Source: CAYOHR01 sp964512145 | GTDB taxonomy: Bacteria > Bacteroidota > Bacteroidia > Flavobacteriales_G > JALEGO01 | Direction: 5' to 3' | Assembly (NCBI GenBank): GCA_964512145.1 | Contig: CAZEIM010000027.1 | Span: 1-35,107, forward strand | DNA: 35,107 bases | In this document: piece by piece, positions 17,640 through 26,501 of the stretch | Numbering within the stretch: position 1 is the stretch's first letter | How the letters are laid out: each line of letters opens with the position of its first letter | Program-made: the position numbers and the translations under genes | Notes under the pieces: model-generated | Seen by the model: only the letters and a program-made list of their open reading frames with translations | The model's database searches: none | What the model was told of the DNA's origin: nothing

Positions 17640-18050
17640 ATGGTGTATATAACTAGAAGAGAACGATTTAACGCAGCACATAAATTAGCCAATCCCGCAC
17701 TTTCTAAAGAAGAGAATGAGGCCATTTTTGGTAAATGCGCCAATGAAAATTGGCACGGCCATAATTACGAGTTGTATGTTACGGTAAAAGGAGAAATTAA
17801 TGAACAACGAGGTTGGGTTATTGATTTAAAAGATTTAAGTGCTTTAATTAAGCGTAAAATCGTTGATGTGTTAGATCATAAAAACATTAATTTAGATGTT
17901 CCGTTTATGAAAGATAAATGGGCCAGTACCGAAATATTGGCCATAGAAATATGGAATCAACTTTTTGTAGATATTCAAAACTTGGGAGCCACATTACACA
18001 GTATAAAATTAGCCGAAACAGAAAATAACTACGTAGAATATTTCGGATAA
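17640..18050 (+). CDS. 6-pyruvoyl-tetrahydropterin synthase / 6-carboxytetrahydropterin synthase family
   Basis: This 136-residue PTPS-fold enzyme acts on 7,8-dihydroneopterin triphosphate. Zinc ligands are His14 (FNAAHKL), His39 and His41 (HGH). The catalytic Cys33 is in GKCANENWHGH, giving the spacing CX5HGH. The segment VLDHKNINLDVP supplies Asp79 and His80. CX5HGH and LDHKNL-like sequence are features of the PTPS type used for tetrahydrobiopterin, whereas QueD of the queuosine route usually has CX3HGH. I therefore favour a biopterin-type PTPS, although automatic tools would probably call it QueD. folE follows 9 bases later, providing its substrate precursor. Confidence 0.88.
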   Translation: MVYITRRERFNAAHKLANPALSKEENEAIFGKCANENWHGHNYELYVTVKGEINEQRGWVIDLKDLSALIKRKIVDVLDHKNINLDVPFMKDKWASTEILAIEIWNQLFVDIQNLGATLHSIKLAETENNYVEYFG

Positions 18051-18059
18051 ATTTATCAT

Positions 18060-18713
18060 ATGAAAAAAAAGAAAAAAGAATTTGTACCTGATGATATAGA
18101 TGTGGATGGTTTTTCGCTTAACTATCAATCGAAAAATACCTACAATAAAAAAGCTACACAAAAATTAACTCAAGACTATCAGCATATTTTATCCGAAATC
18201 GGGGAGAATACTCAACGGGAAGGTTTATTAAAAACTCCGGAACGTGCTGCCAAAGCTATGTTATTTTTAACACAGGGGTATCAACAACAACCGGCTGAAA
18301 TTTTAAAAAGTGCCATGTTTAAAGAAGAGTACAGTCAAATGGTTGTGGTAAAAGATATTGAGGTATATTCATTATGCGAACATCACTTATTGCCCTTTTA
18401 TGGTAAAGCACATATTGCTTATATTCCTAATGGATATATTGTGGGTTTGAGTAAAATTCCACGATTGGTTGATGCTTTTTCAAGGAGATTACAAGTGCAA
18501 GAAAGATTAACCAATGAAATTCGAGATTGCATTCAAGAAACATTAAATCCTATGGGGGTTGCTGTGGTAATAGAAGCTAAGCACATGTGCATGCAAATAC
18601 GTGGGGTTCAAAAACAAAACTCAAGTACCACAACTTCAGCTTTTACCGGTGAATTTTTAAAACAAGCCACTCGAAAAGAATTTTTAGATTTAATTTCCTC
18701 TAAACTTAGTTGA
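18060..18713 (+). CDS. folE: GTP cyclohydrolase I
   Basis: A 217-residue enzyme converting GTP to 7,8-dihydroneopterin triphosphate, the common precursor of folate, biopterin and queuosine. Visible motifs: GLLKTPERAAKAM, the zinc and active-site segment YSLCEHHLLPFYGKAHIAYIP, VGLSKIPRLVDAFSRRLQVQERLT, and the second zinc Cys in AKHMCMQIRGVQK. All the ligands of the zinc-dependent type I enzyme are present. A lysine-rich N-terminal extension of about 35 residues precedes the core. It sits between the PTPS-like gene (9 bases) and fabD (1 base after its stop), so these three are co-transcribed. Confidence 0.96.
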   Translation: MKKKKKEFVPDDIDVDGFSLNYQSKNTYNKKATQKLTQDYQHILSEIGENTQREGLLKTPERAAKAMLFLTQGYQQQPAEILKSAMFKEEYSQMVVVKDIEVYSLCEHHLLPFYGKAHIAYIPNGYIVGLSKIPRLVDAFSRRLQVQERLTNEIRDCIQETLNPMGVAVVIEAKHMCMQIRGVQKQNSSTTTSAFTGEFLKQATRKEFLDLISSKLS

Positions 18714-18714
18714 T

Positions 18715-19587
18715 ATGAGAGCATATATTTTTCCGGGACAAGGTTCCCAATTTGTTGGAATGGGAAAGGATTTGTACGATCAATCGGATGTTTGTAAACA
18801 ACTTTTTCACCAAGCGAATGATATTTTGGGTTTTTCAATTTCCGATATCATGTTTTATGGCACCGATGAAGACTTAAAACAAACCAAAGTTACACAACCG
18901 GCTATTTTTATACACAGTATTGCCACCTGGTTAAGTAAACCTCATGAAAAGGCTCACATGATGGCAGGACATTCCTTAGGTGAATTTTCAGCTCTTGTAG
19001 CATCAGGGGCTTTGTCTTTTGAATGGGGCTTGCAGTTGGTTTCTAAACGAGCTAATGCCATGCAAAAAGCATGTGAAATGGAACGTTCAACCATGGCTGC
19101 TGTATTGGGTTTAGAAGATGAAAAAGTAGTAGAAATATGCGCAAATACCCCGGGAGTGGTGGTAGCGGCCAATTTTAATTGTCCGGGACAATTGGTTATT
19201 TCAGGAAGTGTATCTTCCGTTCAAGTGGCTTGTGAGACTTTAAAAACAGCCGGGGCTAAAAGAGCACTAGTATTACCCGTTGGAGGTGCATTTCATTCTC
19301 CCCTTATGGAGCCTGCCCGATTAGAATTAGCCCAAGCTATAGAACAAACCGAATTTAAAGAACCCGTTTGTCCAATATATCAAAATGTAGATGCAAATCC
19401 ATACACTCATCCCCAACAAATAAAGAAAAATTTAATAGATCAATTAACCAATCCGGTTTTATGGACACAAACCATACAACATATGGTAAAAGATGGTGCT
19501 TTAGAGTTTATAGAAGTTGGCCCCGGAAAGGTATTACAAGGTTTGGTTAAAAAAATTGACTCTATTGCTGCGGTGGGCAGTTTGTAA
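18715..19587 (+). CDS. fabD: malonyl CoA-acyl carrier protein transacylase
   Basis: A 290-residue FabD, which moves malonyl from CoA to acyl carrier protein at the start of fatty-acid elongation. Motifs: PGQGSQFVGMG at residues 7-17, the nucleophile Ser87 in AGHSLGE, and catalytic His194 in GGAFHSPLM. The C-terminal IEVGPGKVLQGLVKKI is also typical. The ATG is one base after the folE stop codon, so translation is likely coupled, although the functions are unrelated. Confidence 0.96.
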   Translation: MRAYIFPGQGSQFVGMGKDLYDQSDVCKQLFHQANDILGFSISDIMFYGTDEDLKQTKVTQPAIFIHSIATWLSKPHEKAHMMAGHSLGEFSALVASGALSFEWGLQLVSKRANAMQKACEMERSTMAAVLGLEDEKVVEICANTPGVVVAANFNCPGQLVISGSVSSVQVACETLKTAGAKRALVLPVGGAFHSPLMEPARLELAQAIEQTEFKEPVCPIYQNVDANPYTHPQQIKKNLIDQLTNPVLWTQTIQHMVKDGALEFIEVGPGKVLQGLVKKIDSIAAVGSL

Positions 19588-19607
19588 TTAAAAAATATTA
19601 AATATAC

Positions 19608-20951
19608 ATGAATAAAATCCTCATACTTGGTGCTTCGGGTAAGTCATCCTGTTTTTTATTGGATTATTTAGTAGAACAAGCTAAAAATTATACTTGGGAA
19701 ATTACGCTTACCGATGTTCAAATACAAGGACTCATCTTAAAATATGGAAACAATCCTTTTGTGCATATATCTTCTTTAAATATTCAACAAGAAGAAGAAA
19801 GAAGAAATTTTATATTTAAAGCCGATGTAGTGATTTCTATGCTTCCGGCTCATATGCATATTCCCGTAGCTATGGATTGTTTACATCTTAAAAAACATTT
19901 GGTTACGGCTTCGTATGTATCGGAAGATATGCGAAAGCTAGATGATGAAGTTCAGAAAAACGGCTTGGTGTTTATGAATGAAATAGGTGTAGATCCAGGC
20001 TTAGATCATATGTCGGCCATGCAAATCATTGACGAAATTAAAGCACAAGGAGGAGAGTTTACCCGATTCGAAACCTTTACCGGAGGGTTAATTGCCCCTG
20101 AATCCGATAATAATCCTATACAGTATAAATTTACGTGGAATCCCAGAAATGTTATTATTGCCGGCAGTAGTGGTACCGTAAAGTTTTTACAAGAAGGACA
20201 ATATAAATACATTCCTTATCACAAATTATTTAGAAGAACTGAAATTATTGAAATAGAAGGATATGGAAAATTTGAAGCCTATGCCAATAGGGATTCGTTA
20301 AAATATATTCATTTATATAATTTACAAAACATAAAAACTATGTATAGGGGTACATTCCGAAGACCCGGATTTGGTAAACTTTGGGATGTTTTTGTTCAGT
20401 TAGGAGCAACAGACGACAGTTTTGTTATTGAAGATTCCGATACCTTAACCCATAGAACCTTTATCAATTCTTTTTTAAAATATCACCCAACCGATTCGGT
20501 GGAATTAAAGTTAATGCATTACCTAAAAATTGATGAGGATAGTGATATTATGGATAAACTCACATGGTTAGGTATATTTAACGATGAACCGATTTCCCTC
20601 AAAAGAGCTACTCCCGCACAAATTTTACAACATATTTTAGAACCAAAATTAAAGCTTGAAAATCAAGAAAAAGATATGATTGTCATGTGGCATACTTTTG
20701 ATTATGTGTTGAATGGAAAAAAATACAACAAACAAACTTCTTTGGTAGTTATAGGGGATAATCATGAATACACGGCTATGGCTAAAACAGTAGGATTGCC
20801 TTTGGCTATGTTTGTTAAACGGTTGATGTTAAAAGAAATTAAACATACCGGAGTATTAATACCGTTATACAAGGAAATATATGAACCTATATTAAAGGAA
20901 CTGCAGTTAAAAGGAATAACCTTTATAGAAAAAAATAAGGAAATAGGGTAA
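19608..20951 (+). CDS. saccharopine dehydrogenase / reductase family (Lys9-like)
   Basis: A 447-residue protein with an N-terminal NAD(P)-binding start (MNKILILGASGKSSCFLLDYL) and the saccharopine dehydrogenase motifs ADVVISMLPAHMHIPVA, HLVTASYVSEDMRKLD and NEIGVDPGLDHMSAM. These match the Lys9/saccharopine reductase type, which interconverts saccharopine with glutamate and aminoadipate semialdehyde. In Bacteroidota this is more likely lysine catabolism than synthesis (inference). It follows fabD by 20 bases on the same strand and converges with the M23 peptidase gene, 4 bases away. No defect is visible. Confidence 0.9.
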   Translation: MNKILILGASGKSSCFLLDYLVEQAKNYTWEITLTDVQIQGLILKYGNNPFVHISSLNIQQEEERRNFIFKADVVISMLPAHMHIPVAMDCLHLKKHLVTASYVSEDMRKLDDEVQKNGLVFMNEIGVDPGLDHMSAMQIIDEIKAQGGEFTRFETFTGGLIAPESDNNPIQYKFTWNPRNVIIAGSSGTVKFLQEGQYKYIPYHKLFRRTEIIEIEGYGKFEAYANRDSLKYIHLYNLQNIKTMYRGTFRRPGFGKLWDVFVQLGATDDSFVIEDSDTLTHRTFINSFLKYHPTDSVELKLMHYLKIDEDSDIMDKLTWLGIFNDEPISLKRATPAQILQHILEPKLKLENQEKDMIVMWHTFDYVLNGKKYNKQTSLVVIGDNHEYTAMAKTVGLPLAMFVKRLMLKEIKHTGVLIPLYKEIYEPILKELQLKGITFIEKNKEIG

Positions 20952-20955
20952 AGCT

Positions 20956-21927
20956 TTAATCTTTTCCTTTTTTTAAGATATCGTCCAAGAAAACAATGTC
21001 TTTAAAATCTTCCGATGAAAAAGGTAAATCCAACATAGGCTGTCGGGGGTGTTCTTCCTCGTAAACATTTACTCTTTTTACAAACCGCGTGGGGTAGTAA
21101 TTCATTTCAATAATGGTATTGGCGGCTTTAAATTTTAATTCTTCATACGATTGAATTCGAATACGAGCACTTTCGGTTTTGCAGTATGAAATAGCTTCAT
21201 GTACTCGTTCCTCATGGTACTGAGATGCACTAAAATTTGATGTATTATTATTTGCAGGGGAAGGCATAACACCACTTAACCATATACTTGCTTTATCTTC
21301 ATAAGGAAATGGGTCAATAGGCTCCCCGTTTAACCAAACATTAAAATGCACATGAGGAATACCAAACGGAAAAGATGCTACAGCATCAATTCCACTATAC
21401 CCCGAAATAGCAATGTTTTGCCCTCTTGAAACGATATCCCCAACTTTAACCAAACTTTTAGCTAAATGAGCATAGGCGGTTTTTAAACCATTTCCGTGAT
21501 CGATATATATTTTTAAGCCACCTCGGTTAAATTGTGAATGAACCTGCACTACTTCTCCCGCTGCAGCTGTGGTTACCATGGTGCCCACCGGAATAGCAAA
21601 GTCAGTTCCATTATGACTGTTGTAAGTTAATTTTCTTCCACGGTAATCTAAAGTTTGAGTTTTTTTTACCGACCAACCTTCTTCAATAGGAGTTTGAGTG
21701 TGGTTGAATAAATTGGAAATAATAACGGTTTTATCTATATAAAATTTACCTCTCCAAAGCTTTGGAGATATTTTAGGGTAAAATTGTTTTAAAGAGGATA
21801 AGCCAAATTTAGAACGAGGAACATCTTCTTCCCCAAAAAGAGTAATAGCCGCTTGTTTTAATCGAACAGGTAAGGGAGCTAAACCCATAGTATCTCCCAA
21901 AAAACGAACTTTTTCTTTTTGTTTCAT
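20956..21927 (-). CDS. M23-family metallopeptidase (LytM-like)
   Basis: A 323-residue protein containing an M23 domain over about residues 100-210. The zinc ligands are visible as HNGTDFAIP (His, Asp) and HVHF (last His), with the core GGLKIYIDHGNGLKTAYAHLAKSLVKVGDIVSRGQNIAISGYSG, here seen in several pieces. Such proteins cleave peptidoglycan cross-links or act as inactive activators; here the catalytic residues are present. Unusually for an M23 enzyme, there is no clear signal peptide or membrane anchor at the N terminus (MKQKEKVRFLGDTMGLAPL), so either export is unconventional or the start is elsewhere. The gene lies 56 bases downstream of the radical SAM gene. Confidence 0.85.
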   Translation of the reverse strand: MKQKEKVRFLGDTMGLAPLPVRLKQAAITLFGEEDVPRSKFGLSSLKQFYPKISPKLWRGKFYIDKTVIISNLFNHTQTPIEEGWSVKKTQTLDYRGRKLTYNSHNGTDFAIPVGTMVTTAAAGEVVQVHSQFNRGGLKIYIDHGNGLKTAYAHLAKSLVKVGDIVSRGQNIAISGYSGIDAVASFPFGIPHVHFNVWLNGEPIDPFPYEDKASIWLSGVMPSPANNNTSNFSASQYHEERVHEAISYCKTESARIRIQSYEELKFKAANTIIEMNYYPTRFVKRVNVYEEEHPRQPMLDLPFSSEDFKDIVFLDDILKKGKD

Positions 21928-21983
21928 AAAAATCTAATGATTAAATATACTTAGTAATTTAACATTAAGAAGTAATATTTAAA

Positions 21984-23288
21984 TTATTTAACAGTTATTT
22001 TCTGTATTTCCTCCGATGGGTTAAAATACCCATACCGAATAGAAGGAAACTTATTTTGAATTTCTAAGGTTAAATTTCTTACTCCCATAACCTGCTTAGG
22101 AGGAGTAATTTTAGCTTTTTTGAAATAAAAATCGGGGTCTATATTAAAATTTCGCCATTGTATCATGTTAATATCTGTTTCTTCAATAAAGGAACAGAGT
22201 GCATTATACTCCTCTGTGCTATCGGTTAAACCAGGAAATGTAAAGTAATTGATGGAGCTCCATCCATTGTGTTTTCTTACTATTTTTAAGGACTCTTTTA
22301 TATCTTCAAAGGTGTAATTTCTGGGTAAATAATAGTTTTCGTACCAAGTTTTTTGAGCACTGTTCGTGCTTACTCGAATACTTTGCAATCCGGCTTTACA
22401 CAGTTTTTCAACTACATCTGGTTTACTTCCGTTGGTGTTGATGTTTATAATGCCTTTGTTTGTTTTTTTTCTAATTTCTTGTATGGCCGGCAATATGGTT
22501 TCCCAAACCAATAGAGGTTCTCCTTCACACCCTTGTCCAAAACTTATAATAGGGTAGGGGGCATGCTCCAAATGATCCAAAGAAATTTCTACAATTTCTT
22601 GTACAGAGGGAGTAAATTTTAATCGAAAATGAGCAGAGGATATTTCGTGTTCTTCGGGCTGAAGGGATATACATCCTAAACACTCGGCATTGCAGGCTGG
22701 CGAAGCAGGAATAGGACATTCCCAACGACCTAAAAAATAATTTTGAGCAGCCCGGCAGTGGTAGGCACTTGCGCAATTATTGGCAAGGTGATCTACTAAA
22801 CGGTTATTCGGGAATTTTTTTCGAGTTCTTTTAATATGTTTCTGAACAATTCTTTCGTCAAATTGAGCTACATCTTGCCGAACATCAGGGTCAATTCTGA
22901 AAGCGGTTGTATAAAATATATCATTTAACCAACCCACGGCAGTATATGCATACAAAGGCAATATGGGAGCCTTTTCTTCTTTATAATAGGCAGATAAATA
23001 GGTTTGTGTATAAGCAGGGGCAATAAAGGCTGATACAGCGTACCCTTCTTTAAAAACTTCCCATGCATTTTTTTTAGGGTTCCAGCCTATGGGATGCCTA
23101 TTGGGTAAATAAAACAACTCGCTTCCATGGGGAAGTTCAATAAAATCTTTGGGTTTAACACGTTCAATTTGATTACCCGTTCTAGCCATACACAATAAGT
23201 TGGGATGCTCCTGTATATTTCCCTCTTTATCGGCATAAAGCATAAAAGGAACTTGTTCTGGATTTTTTTCGGTTTCTTGTATAAACAT
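21984..23288 (-). CDS. radical SAM protein
   Basis: A 434-residue protein with the radical SAM cluster motif CNAECLGC (Cys199, Cys203, Cys206, spacing CX3CX2C). Then come SFGQGCEGEPLLVWE, matching the GGE-type SAM-binding step, and TNGSKPDVVEKLCKAGLQSIRVS. A 190-residue N-terminal region with additional cysteines (Cys172, Cys178, Cys191) precedes the core and might bind another cluster. It does not look like MqnC or MqnE despite the mqn genes nearby. The start is one base after the hldD stop, in the mqnB-mqnD-hldD transcription unit. The substrate is unknown. Confidence 0.85.
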   Translation of the reverse strand: MFIQETEKNPEQVPFMLYADKEGNIQEHPNLLCMARTGNQIERVKPKDFIELPHGSELFYLPNRHPIGWNPKKNAWEVFKEGYAVSAFIAPAYTQTYLSAYYKEEKAPILPLYAYTAVGWLNDIFYTTAFRIDPDVRQDVAQFDERIVQKHIKRTRKKFPNNRLVDHLANNCASAYHCRAAQNYFLGRWECPIPASPACNAECLGCISLQPEEHEISSAHFRLKFTPSVQEIVEISLDHLEHAPYPIISFGQGCEGEPLLVWETILPAIQEIRKKTNKGIININTNGSKPDVVEKLCKAGLQSIRVSTNSAQKTWYENYYLPRNYTFEDIKESLKIVRKHNGWSSINYFTFPGLTDSTEEYNALCSFIEETDINMIQWRNFNIDPDFYFKKAKITPPKQVMGVRNLTLEIQNKFPSIRYGYFNPSEEIQKITVK

Positions 23289-23289
23289 A

Positions 23290-24246
23290 TTATGGGTTTT
23301 GACTTAAGTATTGAATATATTGTTTTACCCCTTCCTCTAATGTGGTGAATTCTTTGGTATATCCCGATTTTATCAATTTTTCCATGTGAGCACAGGTATA
23401 GTATTGATATTTGTTTCTAATATCTTCTGGAATGTTAATATATTCTATATTTGGATGTATTTGCATGTATTTAAACACAGATAAGGCTAAATCTTTAAAA
23501 GTACGTGCAATACCGGTTCCGGCATTATATATTCCTGATTTTGGTTTGTTTTTCCATAGATATAGACAAATATCTACGATATCTTGTACATAAATAAAGT
23601 CTCTATTTTGTTCACCGTCTTTATACTTTGGAACATGTGATTTAAAGAGTTTTAATTGCCCCGTTTTTTGTATTTGAAAATAGGCGTGATATATAACAGA
23701 AGCCATTCTTCCTTTATTATGCTCACCGGGACCATACACATTAAAAAATTTTAATCCATACCAAAAGGGCGGTTGTTGAGATTGTTGCAAGGCCCAAACA
23801 TCAAAGATATGTTTTGACATGCCATATGCATTTAAGGGTTGTAGCTTGCCTATTTCTTCTTCTGAATCAAGATAACTATGTTCTCCATTTCCATAGGTAG
23901 CGGCAGAGGATGCATAAATTAAAGGAATTTTTTGTTCGGTACACCATTGCCATATTTTTTGGGTATATTGGGTGTTTAATTCGTTTAAAAGGTTTGTGTT
24001 GTTTTCGGTAGTATCGGTTCTTGCTCCTAAGTGAAACACAATCTCAAAGGAGTATTTATTGCGATTAATCCAATCAAATAAAGTATTTCGATTCACTAAT
24101 TCTGTATATGCATATGATTTTATAGCTTCTGTTTTTGTGGCTTTCGAAAAATCATCCACTAACACTAAATCTTTACGTCCTAATAGGTTTAAGGAATGGA
24201 TTAAATTTCCGGCAATAAAACCACCGGCTCCTGTTATTAAAATCAT
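23290..24246 (-). CDS. hldD: ADP-L-glycero-D-manno-heptose 6-epimerase
   Basis: A 318-residue short-chain dehydrogenase/epimerase with the NAD(P) motif ITGAGGFIAGNL at the N terminus, GARTDTTENN, YASSAATYG, and the catalytic YGMSK (Tyr-X3-Lys). The ARTDTTE and FFNVYGPGE(H)NKGRMASV strings are diagnostic for HldD (RfaD/GmhD). It makes the heptose used in lipopolysaccharide inner core. The ATG overlaps the mqnD stop by four bases (ATGA at 24246-24243), so it is translated from the mqn operon message. The gene is complete. Confidence 0.93.
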   Translation of the reverse strand: MILITGAGGFIAGNLIHSLNLLGRKDLVLVDDFSKATKTEAIKSYAYTELVNRNTLFDWINRNKYSFEIVFHLGARTDTTENNTNLLNELNTQYTQKIWQWCTEQKIPLIYASSAATYGNGEHSYLDSEEEIGKLQPLNAYGMSKHIFDVWALQQSQQPPFWYGLKFFNVYGPGEHNKGRMASVIYHAYFQIQKTGQLKLFKSHVPKYKDGEQNRDFIYVQDIVDICLYLWKNKPKSGIYNAGTGIARTFKDLALSVFKYMQIHPNIEYINIPEDIRNKYQYYTCAHMEKLIKSGYTKEFTTLEEGVKQYIQYLSQNP

Positions 24247-25076
24247 GATTCGTTAAAAAATACGGGGTTAAAAATACTTATTTTTTCATTTTTTTCTAAA
24301 TGTTCATACATATACTGTACGGCTTTTTTTCCTTCTTCTCCAACGTTTAAACTATATCGATTTACATACAATTCAATATGTTTTTTCATGACCTCCTCAT
24401 CCATTTCTTGAGCATAACATCGAACATATTTCATTACTTCATCAGGGTGTTGATAGGCGTATTCAATACTTTTTTGTATGGCTTTATTTATTTGATTTTG
24501 GATATTTTCAGGGAGTGTTCTTTGCATGGCTATACCTCCCAAGGGTATAGGATATCCGGTTTTGTTTTCCCAAACTTCGCCTAAGTCGGCCATTTTTTTT
24601 AATCCTTTTTGTTCAAACGTAAAACGATTTTCATGAATGATAAGTCCAACATCCACCTTGTCGGATAATACAGCCTCTTCAATATCCGAAAAAAGGAATT
24701 CGATTGTGTTTTTGGCTTCGGGATACATAAACTGTAATAAAAAGTTAGCAGTAGTATATTTTCCCGGTATGGCTATTCGCAAATTTTTCACAGGAATATT
24801 CGAAATGTTTTTTTTATACACTAATAAGGGGCCACAGGCATTTCCTAATGCTCCACCAGAAGTACATAAAACATAATTTTTTGATACATATGCGTAGGCG
24901 TGGTAACTTAATTTAGTAACATGCCATAGGTTATTTAATGCATCCTTGTTAAGTTTTTCAACATCAAATATTTGAGGTGTAAAATGTAAATCGTACGTTT
25001 CAATTTTTTGATGCAATAGGGCATAAAAAATAAACGTATCGTTTGGACATGGTGAAAAACCCAAGTTAACATTCAT
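24243..25076 (-). CDS. mqnD: 1,4-dihydroxy-6-naphthoate synthase
   Basis: A 277-residue protein of the MqnA/MqnD periplasmic-binding-like fold. The N-terminal GFSPCPNDTFIFYALLH is the MqnD signature; SGGALGNACGPLLVYKK and DVGLIIHENRFTFE are further MqnD segments. It converts cyclic dehypoxanthine futalosine to 1,4-dihydroxy-6-naphthoate, the last dedicated step before the menaquinone tail is added, in the futalosine pathway. It overlaps mqnB upstream (25073-25076) and hldD downstream, each by 4 bases. No other genes of the pathway (mqnA, mqnC, mqnE) are in the window. Confidence 0.94.
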   Translation of the reverse strand: MNVNLGFSPCPNDTFIFYALLHQKIETYDLHFTPQIFDVEKLNKDALNNLWHVTKLSYHAYAYVSKNYVLCTSGGALGNACGPLLVYKKNISNIPVKNLRIAIPGKYTTANFLLQFMYPEAKNTIEFLFSDIEEAVLSDKVDVGLIIHENRFTFEQKGLKKMADLGEVWENKTGYPIPLGGIAMQRTLPENIQNQINKAIQKSIEYAYQHPDEVMKYVRCYAQEMDEEVMKKHIELYVNRYSLNVGEEGKKAVQYMYEHLEKNEKISIFNPVFFNES

Positions 25077-25723
25077 AACGTGATATTAGATAAGATAATA
25101 GGGAGTTCATTTTTTAAATTTTCTAGCGCTAAAGGAATATTCCATCGCTCACGGTTTCGTTCTTCCACCCAATTGGATATGGAGCGAATTTGAAGATAAG
25201 GTACCGATAATTTTTGACATACATAAGCAACAGCAAGTCCTTCCATAGTTTCGATATCGGCTTTAAATTTTTGAACACGTTGATGAATGGTGCGGGTTGA
25301 ACCGGCCGTTAGGTTAACACTTACAGCAGAAACTAAAGGTAAATCTTGAAGGTTTTGATGAATAGATGTAGCATAAGGATTTATAATTGTTCCATTTGTG
25401 TAAGGAAATTCATTCGGATTTTCAAATTCTAAATCAAAAACTGTTAATAACTCCTCTTTATTTTCCGCACCTAAATCTCCTGCCAGATCTTCGTTTACCA
25501 ATACTACTCTACCTAGAGGCATTGAAGGGCTGTATGCTCCGGCAATTCCAATATTTAAAACCAGATCTACAGAATGACTTAACAAATATTGAGTGAGTTT
25601 AAAGCTGGTAGATAACATTCCTACGCCTGAAACCAATACATTTAAGGTATGGGATGAAGGAATATGTAAACCTTGAATTAAAAGGCCTTCTTTTTCGGTT
25701 GCTGATACAATTAAAATATTCAC
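25073..25723 (-). CDS. mqnB: futalosine hydrolase
   Basis: A 216-residue nucleoside hydrolase of the PNP_UDP_1 superfamily. It removes the base from futalosine (or 6-amino-6-deoxyfutalosine) in menaquinone synthesis. Motifs: LVSGVGMLSTSFKL, DLVLNIGIAGAYSPSMPLG, DLAGDLGAENKEE, and the active-site METMEGLAVAYVC equivalent (IETMEGLAV). The adjacency to mqnD with a 4-base overlap fixes the assignment. The start is taken as a GTG at 25723 (MNILIVSATEKEG); a TTG two codons earlier is also open. A TAnnTTTG element ends 4 bases before this GTG, which would make the mRNA leaderless. Confidence 0.92.
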   Translation of the reverse strand: MNILIVSATEKEGLLIQGLHIPSSHTLNVLVSGVGMLSTSFKLTQYLLSHSVDLVLNIGIAGAYSPSMPLGRVVLVNEDLAGDLGAENKEELLTVFDLEFENPNEFPYTNGTIINPYATSIHQNLQDLPLVSAVSVNLTAGSTRTIHQRVQKFKADIETMEGLAVAYVCQKLSVPYLQIRSISNWVEERNRERWNIPLALENLKNELPIILSNITL

Positions 25724-25726
25724 AAC

Positions 25727-25734
25727 CAAAAATA
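25727..25734 (-). promoter_or_regulatory. candidate -7 element of the mqnB-mqnD-hldD operon
   Basis: Read on the minus strand, TATTTTTG matches TAnnTTTG. The nearest TTG upstream is 14 bases away, shorter than usual, so support is only partial. Transcription from it would begin about at the GTG start of mqnB. Confidence 0.35.
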
Positions 25735-25763
25735 CATAAATTACTTTTCAATATGCATAGAAA

Positions 25764-26498
25764 TCATGGAGATTGAATGTTTCCTCCCGAGCTTTCTTTT
25801 TTTAAAGAAATTTTTGTATCTAACGCATTGTTTTTAATATCCGCACCGGAAGAGGCATCTGCTTCAATTTTTTTCGTAACATACACGTTAACATCAGACC
25901 CAGAGCTTGCTTTTATTTGAGCATTTTGTGCAACTAAATCCTCTGCTTTTACATCTGCGGCTGAGCTGGTAGAAATTTTCAAGTCGTTTGCTTTTCCTTT
26001 TATTTTTACTTCCCCTGCGGATGAAGCATTAATAATGGTTTTTTCGTTTATGGTGATTAGTTTTATGGTTGATCCTGAGTTTGCCGTTAATTCAAGAGTA
26101 TTCGTAAATATTGTATCCTTATAAACGATGTATGCTCCTGAACTGGTTTCAATAGCATTAGGATTTTTATTGTAATATACGGTTGCTTTAATAGAGCTTA
26201 TTTTTTGAAATAAAGGAGCATCTACAGACAAAACCAGCGTATTGTTTTTTACCTTACATACAATATTAGGTAAAACATTTTCTGGTGCTTCCAGTTTAAT
26301 TTTATTTTCATGAGAGACTAAACATTTTACTTCAATACCGTCAGAAACCTCAATAGATTCAAACGAATTGAGTTCTCTCCATTCAGATGTTATGTTTCCA
26401 ACATGATTATCAAACCAAGAATATGACCATATCTTTTTTAACACAAGTATTGCTGCTATCACAGCAATTGTATAAAGTATAATTTTTTTAGCTTTCAT
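25764..26498 (-). CDS. DUF2807 (head GIN domain) protein
   Basis: A 244-residue protein with an N-terminal membrane or signal segment (KKIILYTIAVIAAILVL). It is followed by a beta-helix-like DUF2807 domain: many short strands alternating with Ser/Gly/Asp/Ala turns (SSGAYIVYKDT, SGSTIKLITINEK, SSAADVKAEDL, SSGSDVNVYVT). Proteins of this family are anchored or exported and bind an unknown partner at the envelope. It lies 3 bases after the PspC-domain gene and is the last gene of the PadR operon, a gene trio common in Bacteroidota. The biochemical role is not established. Confidence 0.9.
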   Translation of the reverse strand: MKAKKIILYTIAVIAAILVLKKIWSYSWFDNHVGNITSEWRELNSFESIEVSDGIEVKCLVSHENKIKLEAPENVLPNIVCKVKNNTLVLSVDAPLFQKISSIKATVYYNKNPNAIETSSGAYIVYKDTIFTNTLELTANSGSTIKLITINEKTIINASSAGEVKIKGKANDLKISTSSAADVKAEDLVAQNAQIKASSGSDVNVYVTKKIEADASSGADIKNNALDTKISLKKESSGGNIQSP

Positions 26499-26501
26499 AG
26501 T

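Noticed and set aside
21984..23288. Radical SAM protein as MqnC or MqnE of the futalosine pathway
   Set aside because: Its CX3CX2C motif sits at residue 199 after a long unrelated N-terminal region, and MqnC/MqnE signature sequences are absent.
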